DNA of 64,000 nucleotides. It comes from an archaeon (GTDB lineage Archaea; Micrarchaeota; Micrarchaeia; Anstonellales; Bilamarchaeaceae). The stretch covers positions 1 through 64,000 of the forward strand of contig JAGVNI010000002.1 in the NCBI GenBank assembly GCA_020053355.1. Direction: 5' to 3'. The notes beneath the pieces were generated by a model. It had not been told where the DNA came from. It made no database searches and was given only the letters and a program-made list of their open reading frames with translations. This document shows positions 52,832 to 61,260 of this stretch, piece after piece. Position numbers and translations under genes: made by a program. The number at the start of each line of letters is the position of its first letter. The first letter of the stretch is position 1.

Positions 52832-53581
52832 ATGTTCACCATAACCGGCCTCCATGTCTCGGTAAAAGGCAGGGAGATAATCAAGGGCCTCGACCTCAGC
52901 GTCAATGCCGGGGAGGTGCACGCCATAATGGGCCCGAACGGGGCAGGCAAAAGCAGCCTGGCCGAGGCATTGATGGGGCATCCCGCCCTGGAGGCGAGGG
53001 GCAGCGTGAAAATCGGCCCTGACGAACTGATGGGTCTCCCCGCGGATGAGCGCGCAAGGAAAGGGCTGTTCCTTGCGTTCCAGAACCCTGAGGAAGTGGA
53101 GGGGGTGAAGGTCAGCAATCTCGTCCGGAAAGCGCTTTTTGCCCGCAATGGCGCGGCAATGGACCTGGATAAAATGGTCGCGATGCACGAGGGGCTGGTG
53201 GCCTCGGCGAAAATGCTCGGCATGGAAAAAGAGGCGGTCAGCAGGGAGCTGAATGTCGGCTTTTCCGGCGGGGAGAAGAAAAGGCTCGAGGCGCTCCAGA
53301 TGGTGGCCTTGGCGCCGAAGGTCATAGTGCTTGACGAAATCGATTCCGGCCTGGACGTAGACGGCGTCAAGCTGATATCCAAGGCCATTAACGACATGCT
53401 AAATGGCAGCCGCTGCTTCCTGATAATCACCCATTACCCCCGCATACTGAAATATGTGAAGCCCGACCGCGTGCATGTCCTTTCCGGCGGAAAAATCGTG
53501 AAATCCGGGGGAGTGGAGCTTGCGCATGAAATCGAGGAAAACGGGTATGAAAAATATTCAAGACCGCCCGCCGGAGACTGA
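52832..53581 (+). CDS. sufC: SufC ATPase of the Fe-S assembly machinery
   Basis: An ABC-type ATPase without membrane partner: Walker A GPNGAGKS, Q-loop FLAFQNPEE, signature FSGGEKKRLEALQM, Walker B VIVLDEIDSGLDVDG and the H-loop ITHYPRIL. The length of 249 aa is standard for SufC, which drives conformational change of SufB/SufD. The ATG at 52832 is clear; the longer frame upstream is antisense to sufB. It is followed by sufS after 6 bases, so sufC, sufS, the membrane gene and sufU form one operon. Confidence 0.95.
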   Translation: MFTITGLHVSVKGREIIKGLDLSVNAGEVHAIMGPNGAGKSSLAEALMGHPALEARGSVKIGPDELMGLPADERARKGLFLAFQNPEEVEGVKVSNLVRKALFARNGAAMDLDKMVAMHEGLVASAKMLGMEKEAVSRELNVGFSGGEKKRLEALQMVALAPKVIVLDEIDSGLDVDGVKLISKAINDMLNGSRCFLIITHYPRILKYVKPDRVHVLSGGKIVKSGGVELAHEIEENGYEKYSRPPAGD

Positions 53582-53587
53582 TGCCCC

Positions 53588-54799
53588 ATGATTGACGCAG
53601 AGAGAATCCGGAAAGATTTTCCAATCTTCCAGGCGCACCCCCGCATGGTATACCTTGATTCGGCTGCGACGTCCCAGCGCCCGGCCGCGGTCATCGACGC
53701 GGTCTCAAATTTCTATCGCAAATACAATGCGAATGTCGCGCGCGGGCTGTATAAAATCGCCGAGGAAGCGACGCTGGGATATGAGAATGTCCGGAAAAAA
53801 ACCCAGATGTTCATCAAGGCCCGGAGCGATGCGGAAATTATTTTCACGAAGAATTCCACCGAAGGCGCGAACCTTGTGATGCGGGGCTGGGGCGCTAAAT
53901 TCATCAGGAAAGGGGATAAGATAGTCACTACGCTGATGGAGCACCACAGCGATTTCGTCCCGTGGCAGCAGCTTGCGAAAATGTCGGGCGCGAAGTTTGA
54001 GGTCGTCGGGCTGGACGATGACGGCGCGCTTGACCAGGACGACCTCGGCAGAAAGCTGAAGGGGGCCAAACTTTTCGCATTCTCCTCCGCATCAAATGTG
54101 CTTGGCATAAGGTATGACGCGAAGGCGCTTTGCGCGCTTGCCCGGGAGGCCGGCGCGCTGAGCGTGGTGGACGGGGCGCAGAGCGTCCCCTCGATGCCAA
54201 CGGACGTGAAGGCGATGGGGTGCGATTTCCTGTTTTTTTCCGGCCACAAGATGCTGGCGCCTTTCGGCTCCGGCGTCCTTTATGGCCGCGAAGAGCTCCT
54301 TGAGAAGATGGACCCGTTCCTTTACGGCAGCTCGATGATTCGCATGGTCACAAAAGAGAGGACGCAATGGAACGACGTTCCGCACAAATTCGAGGCCGGC
54401 ACGCCGATTGTCGATGCGGTGGTGGGCCTTGGCGCGGCAATCGATTATCTTGAAGGGCTGGGGATGGGGGAAGTGCAGAAGCACGAGGAGATGCTAATCG
54501 CCTATATGCTCAAAAGGCTCGGCGAGGTCCGCGGCCTCGACATAATCGGCCCGCAATCCGCATCCGCTCGCACCGGGCTCGTGGCATTTAGCCTTGAAGG
54601 CGTCCACCCGCACGATGTCTCCGCCATGCTCGCAGAAGACGACATCTGCGTCCGGAGCGGGCACCACTGCGCGATGCCCCTCCATGGGCATTTGGGCATC
54701 CCGGCGAGCACGCGCGCGAGCGTCTATATTTACAACCGGAAAGAGGATATCGACGCCCTGGCGGCTTCGCTGCAGAAAGTCCGGAAGGTTTTTGGATGA
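53588..54799 (+). CDS. sufS: SufS-type cysteine desulfurase, 403 aa
   Basis: A class V PLP enzyme of the SufS group: VYLDSAATSQRP near the N-terminus, EHHSDFVPWQ, the PLP Lys in FFSGHKMLAPFGSG, and the catalytic loop Cys in RSGHHCAMPLHGHLG. It takes sulfur from cysteine as a persulfide and hands it to SufU or SufB. The length is normal for SufS. It sits 6 bases after sufC and its end is followed by a small membrane protein. Confidence 0.95.
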   Translation: MIDAERIRKDFPIFQAHPRMVYLDSAATSQRPAAVIDAVSNFYRKYNANVARGLYKIAEEATLGYENVRKKTQMFIKARSDAEIIFTKNSTEGANLVMRGWGAKFIRKGDKIVTTLMEHHSDFVPWQQLAKMSGAKFEVVGLDDDGALDQDDLGRKLKGAKLFAFSSASNVLGIRYDAKALCALAREAGALSVVDGAQSVPSMPTDVKAMGCDFLFFSGHKMLAPFGSGVLYGREELLEKMDPFLYGSSMIRMVTKERTQWNDVPHKFEAGTPIVDAVVGLGAAIDYLEGLGMGEVQKHEEMLIAYMLKRLGEVRGLDIIGPQSASARTGLVAFSLEGVHPHDVSAMLAEDDICVRSGHHCAMPLHGHLGIPASTRASVYIYNRKEDIDALAASLQKVRKVFG

Positions 54800-54828
54800 T
54801 TCACTCAAAGGGAATATCTGGCGGTTTT

Positions 54829-55164
54829 ATGGGAAAACATGCAATCCTGGCACTGGTCATGGCGGCGGGCGCCGCATCCGCGCAAGGCTCCAACCTCCAG
54901 GGGGCGGTAAACAACCTTGAGAGCACCAGCCGGACGGTCCTCCTCGTCTCAAGCGCATTCTTCATGATAGCCGGGATTGCGATGAGCGCTATAGGCGCAT
55001 TCATCTACTACAAGAAAATAAAGGGGGCATACAAGCCGGCTGCCATATTGAAGGCGGCCGCATTCGGTTTGGGCGGCCTCGGCATAATCTCCCTCCTCGC
55101 AGGCATCCTCGGGTTCATGATGTTCCTGCTCGCCCCGTCCCTGATACGCGGGCTGATGGGCTGA
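54829..55164 (+). CDS. Small membrane protein inside the suf operon, 111 aa
   Basis: A signal-like N-terminus (MGKHAILALVMAAGAASAQG) is followed by two further hydrophobic segments (about 37-60 and 75-105) separated by a short basic loop. It sits between sufS and sufU on the same strand with short gaps (29 and 18 bases). A role in Fe-S assembly is suggested only by position. The frame start at 54796 overlaps sufS and is less likely. Confidence 0.65.
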   Translation: MGKHAILALVMAAGAASAQGSNLQGAVNNLESTSRTVLLVSSAFFMIAGIAMSAIGAFIYYKKIKGAYKPAAILKAAAFGLGGLGIISLLAGILGFMMFLLAPSLIRGLMG

Positions 55165-55182
55165 TGATAAGCGGATGATTTC

Positions 55183-55557
55183 ATGGCAACAGACGACGTC
55201 TACCAGGAATTCATAATCGAATTGTACAAGAACCCCCTTAACTTCGGGAAAATCGATAACGCGGATTACCGGGCGGAGATTTACAACGCCACTTGCGGGG
55301 ACATGATTGAGATTTACCTGAAAGTCCAGGGCGGCGCCGTAATCGAGGCGAAGTTCATGGGAAAAGGGTGCGCGATAAGCCAGGCGAGCGCGTCGCTGTT
55401 CATGGGTTACCTGAAAGGGAAAACGCTTGATGACATCCGGAAAATCAGGAAAGAGGAAGCCCTTGCCCTCCTTAAAATCGACCTTTCGAAGAATCCGACG
55501 CGGATGAAGTGCGCCCTCCTTCCCCTTGATGCCTTGCGAAAGGCCCTGAAAAGCTGA
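55183..55557 (+). CDS. sufU: SufU/IscU-like sulfur-transfer scaffold, 124 aa
   Basis: Three Cys and one Asp match IscU/SufU: Cys38 and Asp40 in YNATCGDMIE, Cys63 in GKGCAISQASAS, and Cys110 in RMKCALLPL. It would accept sulfur from SufS, using zinc to shape the site, and pass it to SufB. The typical SufU insertion is not obvious. It is the last gene of the sufC-sufS-membrane-sufU unit. Confidence 0.93.
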   Translation: MATDDVYQEFIIELYKNPLNFGKIDNADYRAEIYNATCGDMIEIYLKVQGGAVIEAKFMGKGCAISQASASLFMGYLKGKTLDDIRKIRKEEALALLKIDLSKNPTRMKCALLPLDALRKALKS

Positions 55558-55587
55558 TTGCCCAATCCGGGCAACTCCGGCCCCCGT

Positions 55588-56163
55588 TTAGCCAATCGCC
55601 TGCAGCAGTTCCTTTGCGTAAGCCCTGGTATCGTCGAATTCAGAATGCAGGGAAATCACGTTCAGCGCATCCGCCTTGCCGGCAAGCTTTATTGTCGCCG
55701 CGCGCCGGACGAAATCCTTCCTCGCGCATAATGCGATATGGACCAGGGTGAATGTGCTCGTGACATCGTCCGTCCTCTGGCCGAGGATTTCGATTGCCAG
55801 CCTCTTGGCTTTTTCATCGTCCGTGTTCATGACGATGAATTCAAGCACGCGCGGGTCCCTGATTTCATGCATCTTCAGGGACAGCTTCTCCATGGCGGTT
55901 TTCCTACTCTCCTCATCCTGGCAGAAACTCACGACGAAGCCCAGCGCTTCGACATCGTCAAGCCTTCCGGCGCGCCTTCCCAGTTCGTCAGCGGCCTCCA
56001 GGGTGTCCCTCCAGTCCGCGTTTTGGGTGAAAACCCGCTTCAAGGCCTCCGTGCTCACAGCGGTGACGTCGGTCCGCTCCCCCTCATGCATCGGCGGAGG
56101 CAGGTTTTTCCTGGGAAACTTGCATCCTATCCTGCCGCTGAGGCTGGGCCCTATGAAACGCAT
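55588..56163 (-). CDS. HEAT-repeat-like protein, 191 aa
   Basis: From residue 35 on, the protein consists of helical pairs typical of HEAT repeats (for example DDEKAKRLAIEILGQRTDDV, then KDFVRRAATIKLAGKADALN). No membrane or signal segment is seen. The start is uncertain: ATG 56163 gives a basic N-terminal tail of 24 residues, and ATG 56091 removes it. It converges with sufU. Confidence 0.65.
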   Translation of the reverse strand: MRFIGPSLSGRIGCKFPRKNLPPPMHEGERTDVTAVSTEALKRVFTQNADWRDTLEAADELGRRAGRLDDVEALGFVVSFCQDEESRKTAMEKLSLKMHEIRDPRVLEFIVMNTDDEKAKRLAIEILGQRTDDVTSTFTLVHIALCARKDFVRRAATIKLAGKADALNVISLHSEFDDTRAYAKELLQAIG

Positions 56164-56283
56164 TCCGTAATCGAACCCGCCCCCGCCCTTATTCCCGGGC
56201 AGGGAATCGCCTCGTCCAAGCTGACATGGTGTGTAAATATATGAACTAACATGTTTTTAATTGTTTTATCACGGATATAATGC

Positions 56284-56649
56284 ATGGCAGAACCGATTAC
56301 TCTCAAGCCCCAGTTCAAATACCGCCGGGTCAACGGCCTGACCGAGCTCAGGCTCAAAGACGATGCGGCCATGCGTTCTGCCCTGGCGAAAGAGTTCCTC
56401 GGATTCGAACGTCTGATAGAAGGATGCGCCCAAGGACAGGCGTCATTCGAGGAAATCAAAACGCATCCCGAATTCGCCGCATTCACCGAGGGCGAAGGCA
56501 AGGGCATGCGCACCGAACTCTATGTGAAAGCCGAAAAAGGCGTCGTGACAAGGCGCTCCGTCCTGGCAGTCTGCGATTCCGGCAAGGTCCGCGCCACCTG
56601 TTCATGGGATGCGGGAAGCGGCATCGCTTTCGAGACGTTCGAAACCTGA
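56284..56649 (+). CDS. Hypothetical protein upstream of RuBisCO, 121 aa
   Basis: The sequence is alpha/beta, with a C-terminal beta-rich part (RTELYVKAEKGVVTRRSVLA, then VRATCSWDAG). No known family or motif is seen. AT-rich sequence at about 56249-56264 could be its promoter. The RuBisCO gene downstream has its own TATA-like box, so cotranscription is not required. Confidence 0.65.
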   Translation: MAEPITLKPQFKYRRVNGLTELRLKDDAAMRSALAKEFLGFERLIEGCAQGQASFEEIKTHPEFAAFTEGEGKGMRTELYVKAEKGVVTRRSVLAVCDSGKVRATCSWDAGSGIAFETFET

Positions 56650-56680
56650 GCGCGCGAGCGCCTTTCCGCAGATGCGGTGC

Positions 56681-56690
56681 TTTTATATTT
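56681..56690 (+). promoter_or_regulatory. TATA-like box of the RuBisCO gene
   Basis: TTTTATATTT is centred 26 bases before the ATG at 56712, a typical archaeal leaderless spacing. Confidence 0.6.
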
Positions 56691-56711
56691 TTTCGCTGGC
56701 CTTCCAAAAAC

Positions 56712-58010
56712 ATGTCAGGCAAAGTAGACTGGTACCTGGAATTCGTGGACCTCGGTTACAAGCCCGCAAAAGACGACCTCGTCTGCCTGTTCTATTTCGA
56801 GCCGGAATCCGGGATTAGCCCGAAAGAGGCGGTCGGGAGGATAGCATCTGAAAGCTCCACCGGCACGTGGACGACGCTGTTCAAGCTGCCCCCACGCATG
56901 AAGAAGCTCCAGGCGACAGCCTTTGAAATCAGGGGCAACTACGTCAAAATCGCCTACCCCATAGGCCTCTGGGAAGAAGGCAACGCGGTCCAGCTCCTAT
57001 CCGGCATCGCGGGCAACATATTCGGCATGAAGGCGCTCAGGAACCTGAGGCTAATCGATGTGGCTCTTCCATCGGCGTACATCAAACACTTCAAGGGGCC
57101 GCATCATGGCATCGATGGCGTGCGGAAGATGATGGGCGTCCCGAAGCGTCCCCTGACCGGCGCGGTCCCGAAGCCGAAAATCGGATTCAGCGCGGCAGAG
57201 CATGCGGCAATCGGCTTCGAGACCTGGATGGGCGGATTCGATTTCGTGAAAGACGATGAGAACCTGACCTCCCTGGGTTTCAACCGGTTCGACGAACGCG
57301 TGAGATGCATGTCGAAGCTCCGGGACAAGGCGGAGAAGCTGACCGGCGAGCGAAAGAGCGCGTTCCTGAACATCACGGCGGATGTCGAGACGATGAAAAA
57401 GCGGGCGGGCATGCTCCATGACTATGGATGGAACTACTGCATGATAGACGTGGTTGTCTCCGGAACGGCATCGGTCATGGCCATGCGGGACTATTGCTCG
57501 GACCTTGGCCTCGCCATCCACGCGCACAGGGCGATGCATGCGTCTTTCGCCAGGAACCCGAAGCATGGCATAACGATGCAGTTTTTGGCAAAGATGATGC
57601 GCCTTATAGGCGTCACGCAGATACACTCTGGAACGGCCGTCGGCAAGCTGGTCGGAAGCAAGCGCGAGGTCACTGCGGTGGCAGACGTGCTTCGCGAGAA
57701 AAAGACCAGGGCGCTGCCGGGCGTATTGCTTGACCAGGAATGGGGGCGTATAAAAGACGCATTCCCGGTTTCTTCGGGCGGACTGCATCCCGGGCTGGTG
57801 CCGGACGTCGTGGACATCTACGGCACGGATTTCATCCTTCTTGTGAGCGGCGGCATACACGGCCACCCCAAAGGCACCCGCGCGGGGGCGAAAGCCACCA
57901 TGCAGGCGCTCGAAGCGTCGATGGACGGGGAGACGCTCCTTGAGAAGGCCAAGAATCATGCCGAACTGAGGGAAGCCCTGGAAAAATGGGGCTACATGAA
58001 AACCAAGTGA
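56712..58010 (+). CDS. rbcL: Form III ribulose-bisphosphate carboxylase large subunit, 432 aa
   Basis: All catalytic residues of RuBisCO are visible: E-S-S-T-G-T-W at about 47-53, Lys154 and Lys156 in VPKPKIG, the carbamylated Lys180 in GGFDFVKDDE, His272 and the HAHRAMHASF stretch, His305 in QIHSGTAVGKLVG with the loop-6 Lys312, PVSSGGLHPG, and SGGIHGHPKG. Length and absence of a small subunit fit archaeal form III, which regenerates 3-phosphoglycerate from ribulose bisphosphate made from AMP. AMP phosphorylase and ribose-bisphosphate isomerase are not in this window. The frame extends upstream to 56280, but the TATA-like box and motif set fix the start at 56712. Confidence 0.96.
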   Translation: MSGKVDWYLEFVDLGYKPAKDDLVCLFYFEPESGISPKEAVGRIASESSTGTWTTLFKLPPRMKKLQATAFEIRGNYVKIAYPIGLWEEGNAVQLLSGIAGNIFGMKALRNLRLIDVALPSAYIKHFKGPHHGIDGVRKMMGVPKRPLTGAVPKPKIGFSAAEHAAIGFETWMGGFDFVKDDENLTSLGFNRFDERVRCMSKLRDKAEKLTGERKSAFLNITADVETMKKRAGMLHDYGWNYCMIDVVVSGTASVMAMRDYCSDLGLAIHAHRAMHASFARNPKHGITMQFLAKMMRLIGVTQIHSGTAVGKLVGSKREVTAVADVLREKKTRALPGVLLDQEWGRIKDAFPVSSGGLHPGLVPDVVDIYGTDFILLVSGGIHGHPKGTRAGAKATMQALEASMDGETLLEKAKNHAELREALEKWGYMKTK

Positions 58011-58015
58011 TAGCT

Positions 58016-58213
58016 ATGAAACACATATCCGCCTGTCCGAAATGCAGGAAAGCCGCAGGGGAAAAGGATTTCACAATGCCGTTTCTCGACACCCTGTATC
58101 ACCCCATTCCCGTGCTGCATTGCATGTGCGGGTATTCCGGATTCCCGGTATCGATGCCGCAGAAGGAATACCTTGGATGGGCCAAGGGTTCGGTAAAGCC
58201 GAAGAAACGCTGA
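58016..58213 (+). CDS. Small CxxC zinc protein, first of two paralogs, 65 aa
   Basis: Two Cys pairs, ISACPKCRKAAG and HCMCGYSGFPV, would bind zinc as a small ribbon. It aligns over its length with the next gene (ACPKC...HCMCGYSGFP against FCPRC...NCKCGYVGLP). It starts 5 bases after the RuBisCO stop and may be cotranscribed with it. The function is unknown. Confidence 0.7.
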   Translation: MKHISACPKCRKAAGEKDFTMPFLDTLYHPIPVLHCMCGYSGFPVSMPQKEYLGWAKGSVKPKKR

Positions 58214-58258
58214 GCAATCAGGAAGTCTCCGGCAAAGAGCCATGTGAAGGGGATGAAA

Positions 58259-58459
58259 ATGGACCAGGTAAAATTCTGTCCGCGCTGTAAAAAACCTGTC
58301 GAGGCACGGGATTTCATGGACCCGTTTTATCTCGGGGCGCTGGACTCCATGATGCCGCAGATGAACTGCAAATGCGGGTATGTGGGCCTTCCCATCGTCA
58401 TGCCCAAAAAAGACTACCTGGAAATGGTCAGGGGTTCAGAAGGGCGACGGCGACGTTGA
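58259..58459 (+). CDS. Small CxxC zinc protein, second paralog, 66 aa
   Basis: It has the same two-knuckle pattern as its neighbour: KFCPRCKKPVEARDFMDPF and NCKCGYVGLPIVMPKKDYL. GGGG upstream favours the ATG at 58259 over the GTG at 58244. Its 3' end overlaps the convergent TspO gene by 32 bases. Tandem duplication is likely. Confidence 0.7.
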   Translation: MDQVKFCPRCKKPVEARDFMDPFYLGALDSMMPQMNCKCGYVGLPIVMPKKDYLEMVRGSEGRRRR

Positions 58460-58922
58460 GAACCGCCGCGAAGCTGACCCAGAGGATATACGGGACCATG
58501 AGGTATCCCGCATTCTTTGAGATGCCCCAGAACGCCCTTGTCGTGGCCGCTATCGAAAGCCAAAGAAGCGCGATGATGGCTACCCCCGCCCAAGGTGAGC
58601 GGAGGCCGAAGAAGGCGATTGACCACGCGGTATTCAGTGCCAGCTGGGTTCCGAAGAGGCCGAGGGCGGAGCGGATCTCTTTCTTTGCAAACCCCTTCTC
58701 CCAGACCAAATATGCAGCGATTCCCATCAATAAGTAAAGGGTCGTCCAAGCAGGGCCGAAAACCCAGGATGGCGGGGTGAAGAAGGGCTTGTTAAGGCCG
58801 GTGTACCAAGTCGCTATGGCCTCAAAGGTGAATATCGCGCCGATGATTCCGGCCAGCTCGCAAAGGACTACAAATCCTGCAAGCGCAACCCAATTCGTGC
58901 TTTTCCTCATCTCTTTCGGCAT
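58428..58922 (-). CDS. tspO: TspO/MBR-family membrane protein, 164 aa
   Basis: Five membrane helices and the TspO signatures are present: FTPPSWVFGPAWTTLYLLMG, GLFGTQLALNTAWSIAFFGL, and late Trp/Ala-rich helices. TspO proteins bind porphyrins and cholesterol-like ligands and act in stress or tetrapyrrole handling. The length is typical. The start may be ATG 58922 or ATG 58910. Confidence 0.92.
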   Translation of the reverse strand: MPKEMRKSTNWVALAGFVVLCELAGIIGAIFTFEAIATWYTGLNKPFFTPPSWVFGPAWTTLYLLMGIAAYLVWEKGFAKKEIRSALGLFGTQLALNTAWSIAFFGLRSPWAGVAIIALLWLSIAATTRAFWGISKNAGYLMVPYILWVSFAAVLNVAVALLNP

Positions 58923-58944
58923 GCGTTCAATGCCCCGCTAAGCA

Positions 58945-59385
58945 TTAAAAAATGGAATTGATGATTTTGCGCCGCCTTTTTTCCGGGACCAGGTTCTTCA
59001 CCTTCTTCTCCTTCGGGTCGTATTCCCCGAGGCCAATCGAGTAGCCGGAGTACCTGACAATGACCGGCCCGCCTTTCCCGGGATGGCTTATGCCGCCAAG
59101 CCCGCGGCCGACTGCGAACTCCTTCGCTTTCTTCTCATCCACCTCGACCACGTTCTTCGAGGCCAGGTGGCCGAAATTCTGGATGAAGGAATTCGTGGGC
59201 GTGAATCCGGCGTCGCACGCGGCATAGCCCCTCTCCCCCCGTATGCCGCTCTTTGCGATATCGCGGTTGCCCGCACGGACGCCTTCGGAATAGAAAACCG
59301 CGACTGCCGCCGGCAGCACGATGCCGAAATGGTTCTCCAGGTATTTGAGGAAATTTATCTCCTTGTGCGCTATGAAAGCCATCAT
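58945..59385 (-). CDS. RsmF-type C-terminal RNA-binding domain protein, 146 aa
   Basis: It resembles the C-terminal domain of RsmF/NSUN-type rRNA cytosine methyltransferases: an alpha/beta N-terminus, then GRGLGGISHPGKGGPVIVRY, GYSIGLGEYDP and KNLVPEKRRRK ('G-x-x-L-G-x-G...K-N-x-x-P-x-x-x-R'). It begins inside the stop codon of the preceding methyltransferase gene (ATGA overlap), so the two are cotranslated and probably act as one split enzyme. Confidence 0.75.
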   Translation of the reverse strand: MMAFIAHKEINFLKYLENHFGIVLPAAVAVFYSEGVRAGNRDIAKSGIRGERGYAACDAGFTPTNSFIQNFGHLASKNVVEVDEKKAKEFAVGRGLGGISHPGKGGPVIVRYSGYSIGLGEYDPKEKKVKNLVPEKRRRKIINSIF

Positions 59386-60260
59386 TCTCCCTTCCGTATT
59401 TTCGCGATGAAAAATCCCTCGCTCCCAAGATGCTGCGGATAAAACCTCCGGCATTTTTTGAACTCTTCCCCGTAATCTGTCAGGCCCGGTTCGTGGGGGG
59501 CGTCGAGTCCCGTCTCGGCAAGCGACGCCCGCGGATTGTTCTCGAGCAGGCTTTTCACGACCTCCTCATTCTCTTCCCTGGCGTACGTGCAGGTGGAATA
59601 GACCATTTCGCCCCCGGGCTTGAGCGCGTCGAATGCGGATGCCAGCATGCGTTTCTGCAGGCTGGATATCTTCTTGGAGTGGTCCGGTTCCCAGCGCATA
59701 TGCGCCCCCATGCCGCTTCCAAGGGCCGTGCACGGCGCATCCAGGAGGACCTTGTCGAATTTCGATTTCCAGGGCAGCCTGCCCCCATCGAGCTTCGTGA
59801 TTATCGAATTCAGGACGTTCAGGCGGTTTATTGTCGAAAAAAGGGCCGAAATCTTGTCGTCCTTGAGGTCGTTTCCAACAAGCACCCCGGTGTTGCCCAT
59901 CAACGCCGCCATGTGCGAGAATTTAGAGCCGGGGGCCGATGCGACATCCAGCACGGTTTCGCCGCTTTTCGGACTCAATGCCAGGGAATCCAGGATGGAT
60001 GGCAGGCTTTGCGGATGAATCAGGCCGAGGAAATACTCCCACGTCTTCCCAATCTGGAACGAGTCCCGTTCCTGGAGCTCGAATGCCGCATCGTAATACG
60101 GAGTCGGCGCGCATTTGAGCCGGGTTTTTTTTGTGAATTCTTCAGGGCTTATCTTGATAGTGTTTACCCGGAAAAACTGCTTCTGGGAACGGAAAGCGGC
60201 CTGGCAGCTGTCGCTGTCCGTATAAGTGGAAAGCCAGTCGCAAAAAGCACGCTCTTCCAT
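59382..60260 (-). CDS. NOL1/NOP2/Sun-family RNA cytosine-5 methyltransferase, 292 aa
   Basis: S-adenosylmethionine site VLDVASAPGSKFSHMAALM, then VGNDLKDDK, and the two catalytic Cys motifs LLDAPCTALGSG and VYSTCTY mark an m5C RNA methyltransferase. The N-terminal PUA-like region includes QFFRVNTIKISPEEF. The RNA-binding C-terminal domain of the usual single-chain RsmF is encoded by the next gene. TTAGGAGTC precedes the ATG. The substrate is probably rRNA or tRNA. Confidence 0.9.
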   Translation of the reverse strand: MEERAFCDWLSTYTDSDSCQAAFRSQKQFFRVNTIKISPEEFTKKTRLKCAPTPYYDAAFELQERDSFQIGKTWEYFLGLIHPQSLPSILDSLALSPKSGETVLDVASAPGSKFSHMAALMGNTGVLVGNDLKDDKISALFSTINRLNVLNSIITKLDGGRLPWKSKFDKVLLDAPCTALGSGMGAHMRWEPDHSKKISSLQKRMLASAFDALKPGGEMVYSTCTYAREENEEVVKSLLENNPRASLAETGLDAPHEPGLTDYGEEFKKCRRFYPQHLGSEGFFIAKIRKGE

Positions 60261-60298
60261 ATGGATAGACTCCTAATCGAAGTGTTAAACAACCCTCC

Positions 60299-60928
60299 TT
60301 AAACGACGAGCTGCCGGTAGAAGCTGAGGGCGTTCAGGCCGAACATCAGGACTGCCAGGATGGTCCCCAGCAGGAGGCCGAGCCTGACCGTGCCGTGTAT
60401 GCCGTCAATCTGCTTTTTCGTCCCCTCAAGGGAAGCTATGCTCTGCGATATGTCTTCCTTCAATGCAGTCACGCCGGTTGCGGTGGCGAGGGCATTGTCC
60501 GTGACATTTCCCATGGAAGCCGCGGTGTTCTTCATGTCCGCAGCCGTCCCGGATATTCCTTGCGCCGCGGATTGCAGGGGGTCTGTGGCCTCTTTCGGCA
60601 TGTATGGCACCTGGCCGAGGGATGTCGCAAGGAACGATACGGCCGTCCCCATCGAAGAAAAGGAATCCGCGGACTGGTTGAGCGCATTTGACGAGTTTCT
60701 CGCGAACGAAGTCAGAGAGTCCATGGAATCGGACGTTGCCACCACGATTCCCCGCGCATCGGCAAGAATGCCGATAGCCGCGTTCGTCTGGTTTATCGCC
60801 GCGGCATGAATCGCGTCCACCGCATCGCCGATGACCAGGAACATGTATATCGTAAATATTATTCCGAAGATGCCGACAAGGATGCCGGTATACGAGATGA
60901 CCTTATCCAATGCGGTGGGTTTCGCCAT
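60299..60928 (-). CDS. Two-pass membrane protein with extracytoplasmic coiled coil, 209 aa
   Basis: An N-terminal membrane helix (about 10-35) and a C-terminal one (about 183-205) bracket a long Ala/Ser/Thr/Asn-rich helical region. Such a layout resembles methyl-accepting-protein-like or adhesin stalks, but there is no cytoplasmic signalling domain. The ATG at 60928 has GAGGGAAA upstream. Confidence 0.65.
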   Translation of the reverse strand: MAKPTALDKVISYTGILVGIFGIIFTIYMFLVIGDAVDAIHAAAINQTNAAIGILADARGIVVATSDSMDSLTSFARNSSNALNQSADSFSSMGTAVSFLATSLGQVPYMPKEATDPLQSAAQGISGTAADMKNTAASMGNVTDNALATATGVTALKEDISQSIASLEGTKKQIDGIHGTVRLGLLLGTILAVLMFGLNALSFYRQLVV

Positions 60929-61001
60929 GGATTTCCCTCGCATATGAGTTTTTTAAAGCAAAAGGTGGTTACGTAATGTAATCGAACTGATGGGGGATTA
61001 C

Positions 61002-61226
61002 ATGAAACTCTTTGAAAAGAATGTTGGGCAGGTCGACCGGGCGGTCCGGTTGATTGTCGGCGTCGTTTTGGCTGTCGTTGGATACATGTATCTCGCTGCG
61101 CCGCTTAGCTATGTGGCGTATCTCCTGGCGGTGATCATGCTTTTCACCGGCTTGATGGGGACATGCGCGCTTTACTCGCTTATAGGGATAAATACTGGGG
61201 GAAAGGCGCAAGCTGCGAAAAAGTAG
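61002..61226 (+). CDS. DUF2892-family membrane protein, 74 aa
   Basis: MKLFEKNVGQVDRAVRLIVG and two hydrophobic helices with a turn ending LMGTCALYSLIGINTG match DUF2892 (the YgaP membrane part), found in many archaea and bacteria. GGGGAT 4 bases before the ATG at 61002 favours this start over 60990. Its basic C-terminus is short. Confidence 0.85.
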   Translation: MKLFEKNVGQVDRAVRLIVGVVLAVVGYMYLAAPLSYVAYLLAVIMLFTGLMGTCALYSLIGINTGGKAQAAKK

Positions 61227-61229
61227 CAA

Positions 61230-61238
61230 CTTATAATC
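61230..61238 (+). promoter_or_regulatory. TATA-like box, leaderless start at 61261
   Basis: CTTATAATC is centred about 27 bases before the ATG at 61261. Confidence 0.5.
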
Positions 61239-61260
61239 GGTTTCCAACATCTGAGTCCAT

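Noticed and set aside
56280-56711. RuBisCO frame extending back to 56280
   Set aside because: That part is Arg-rich and shadows the 56284 gene; the RuBisCO start at 56712 follows a TATA-like box by 26 bases.
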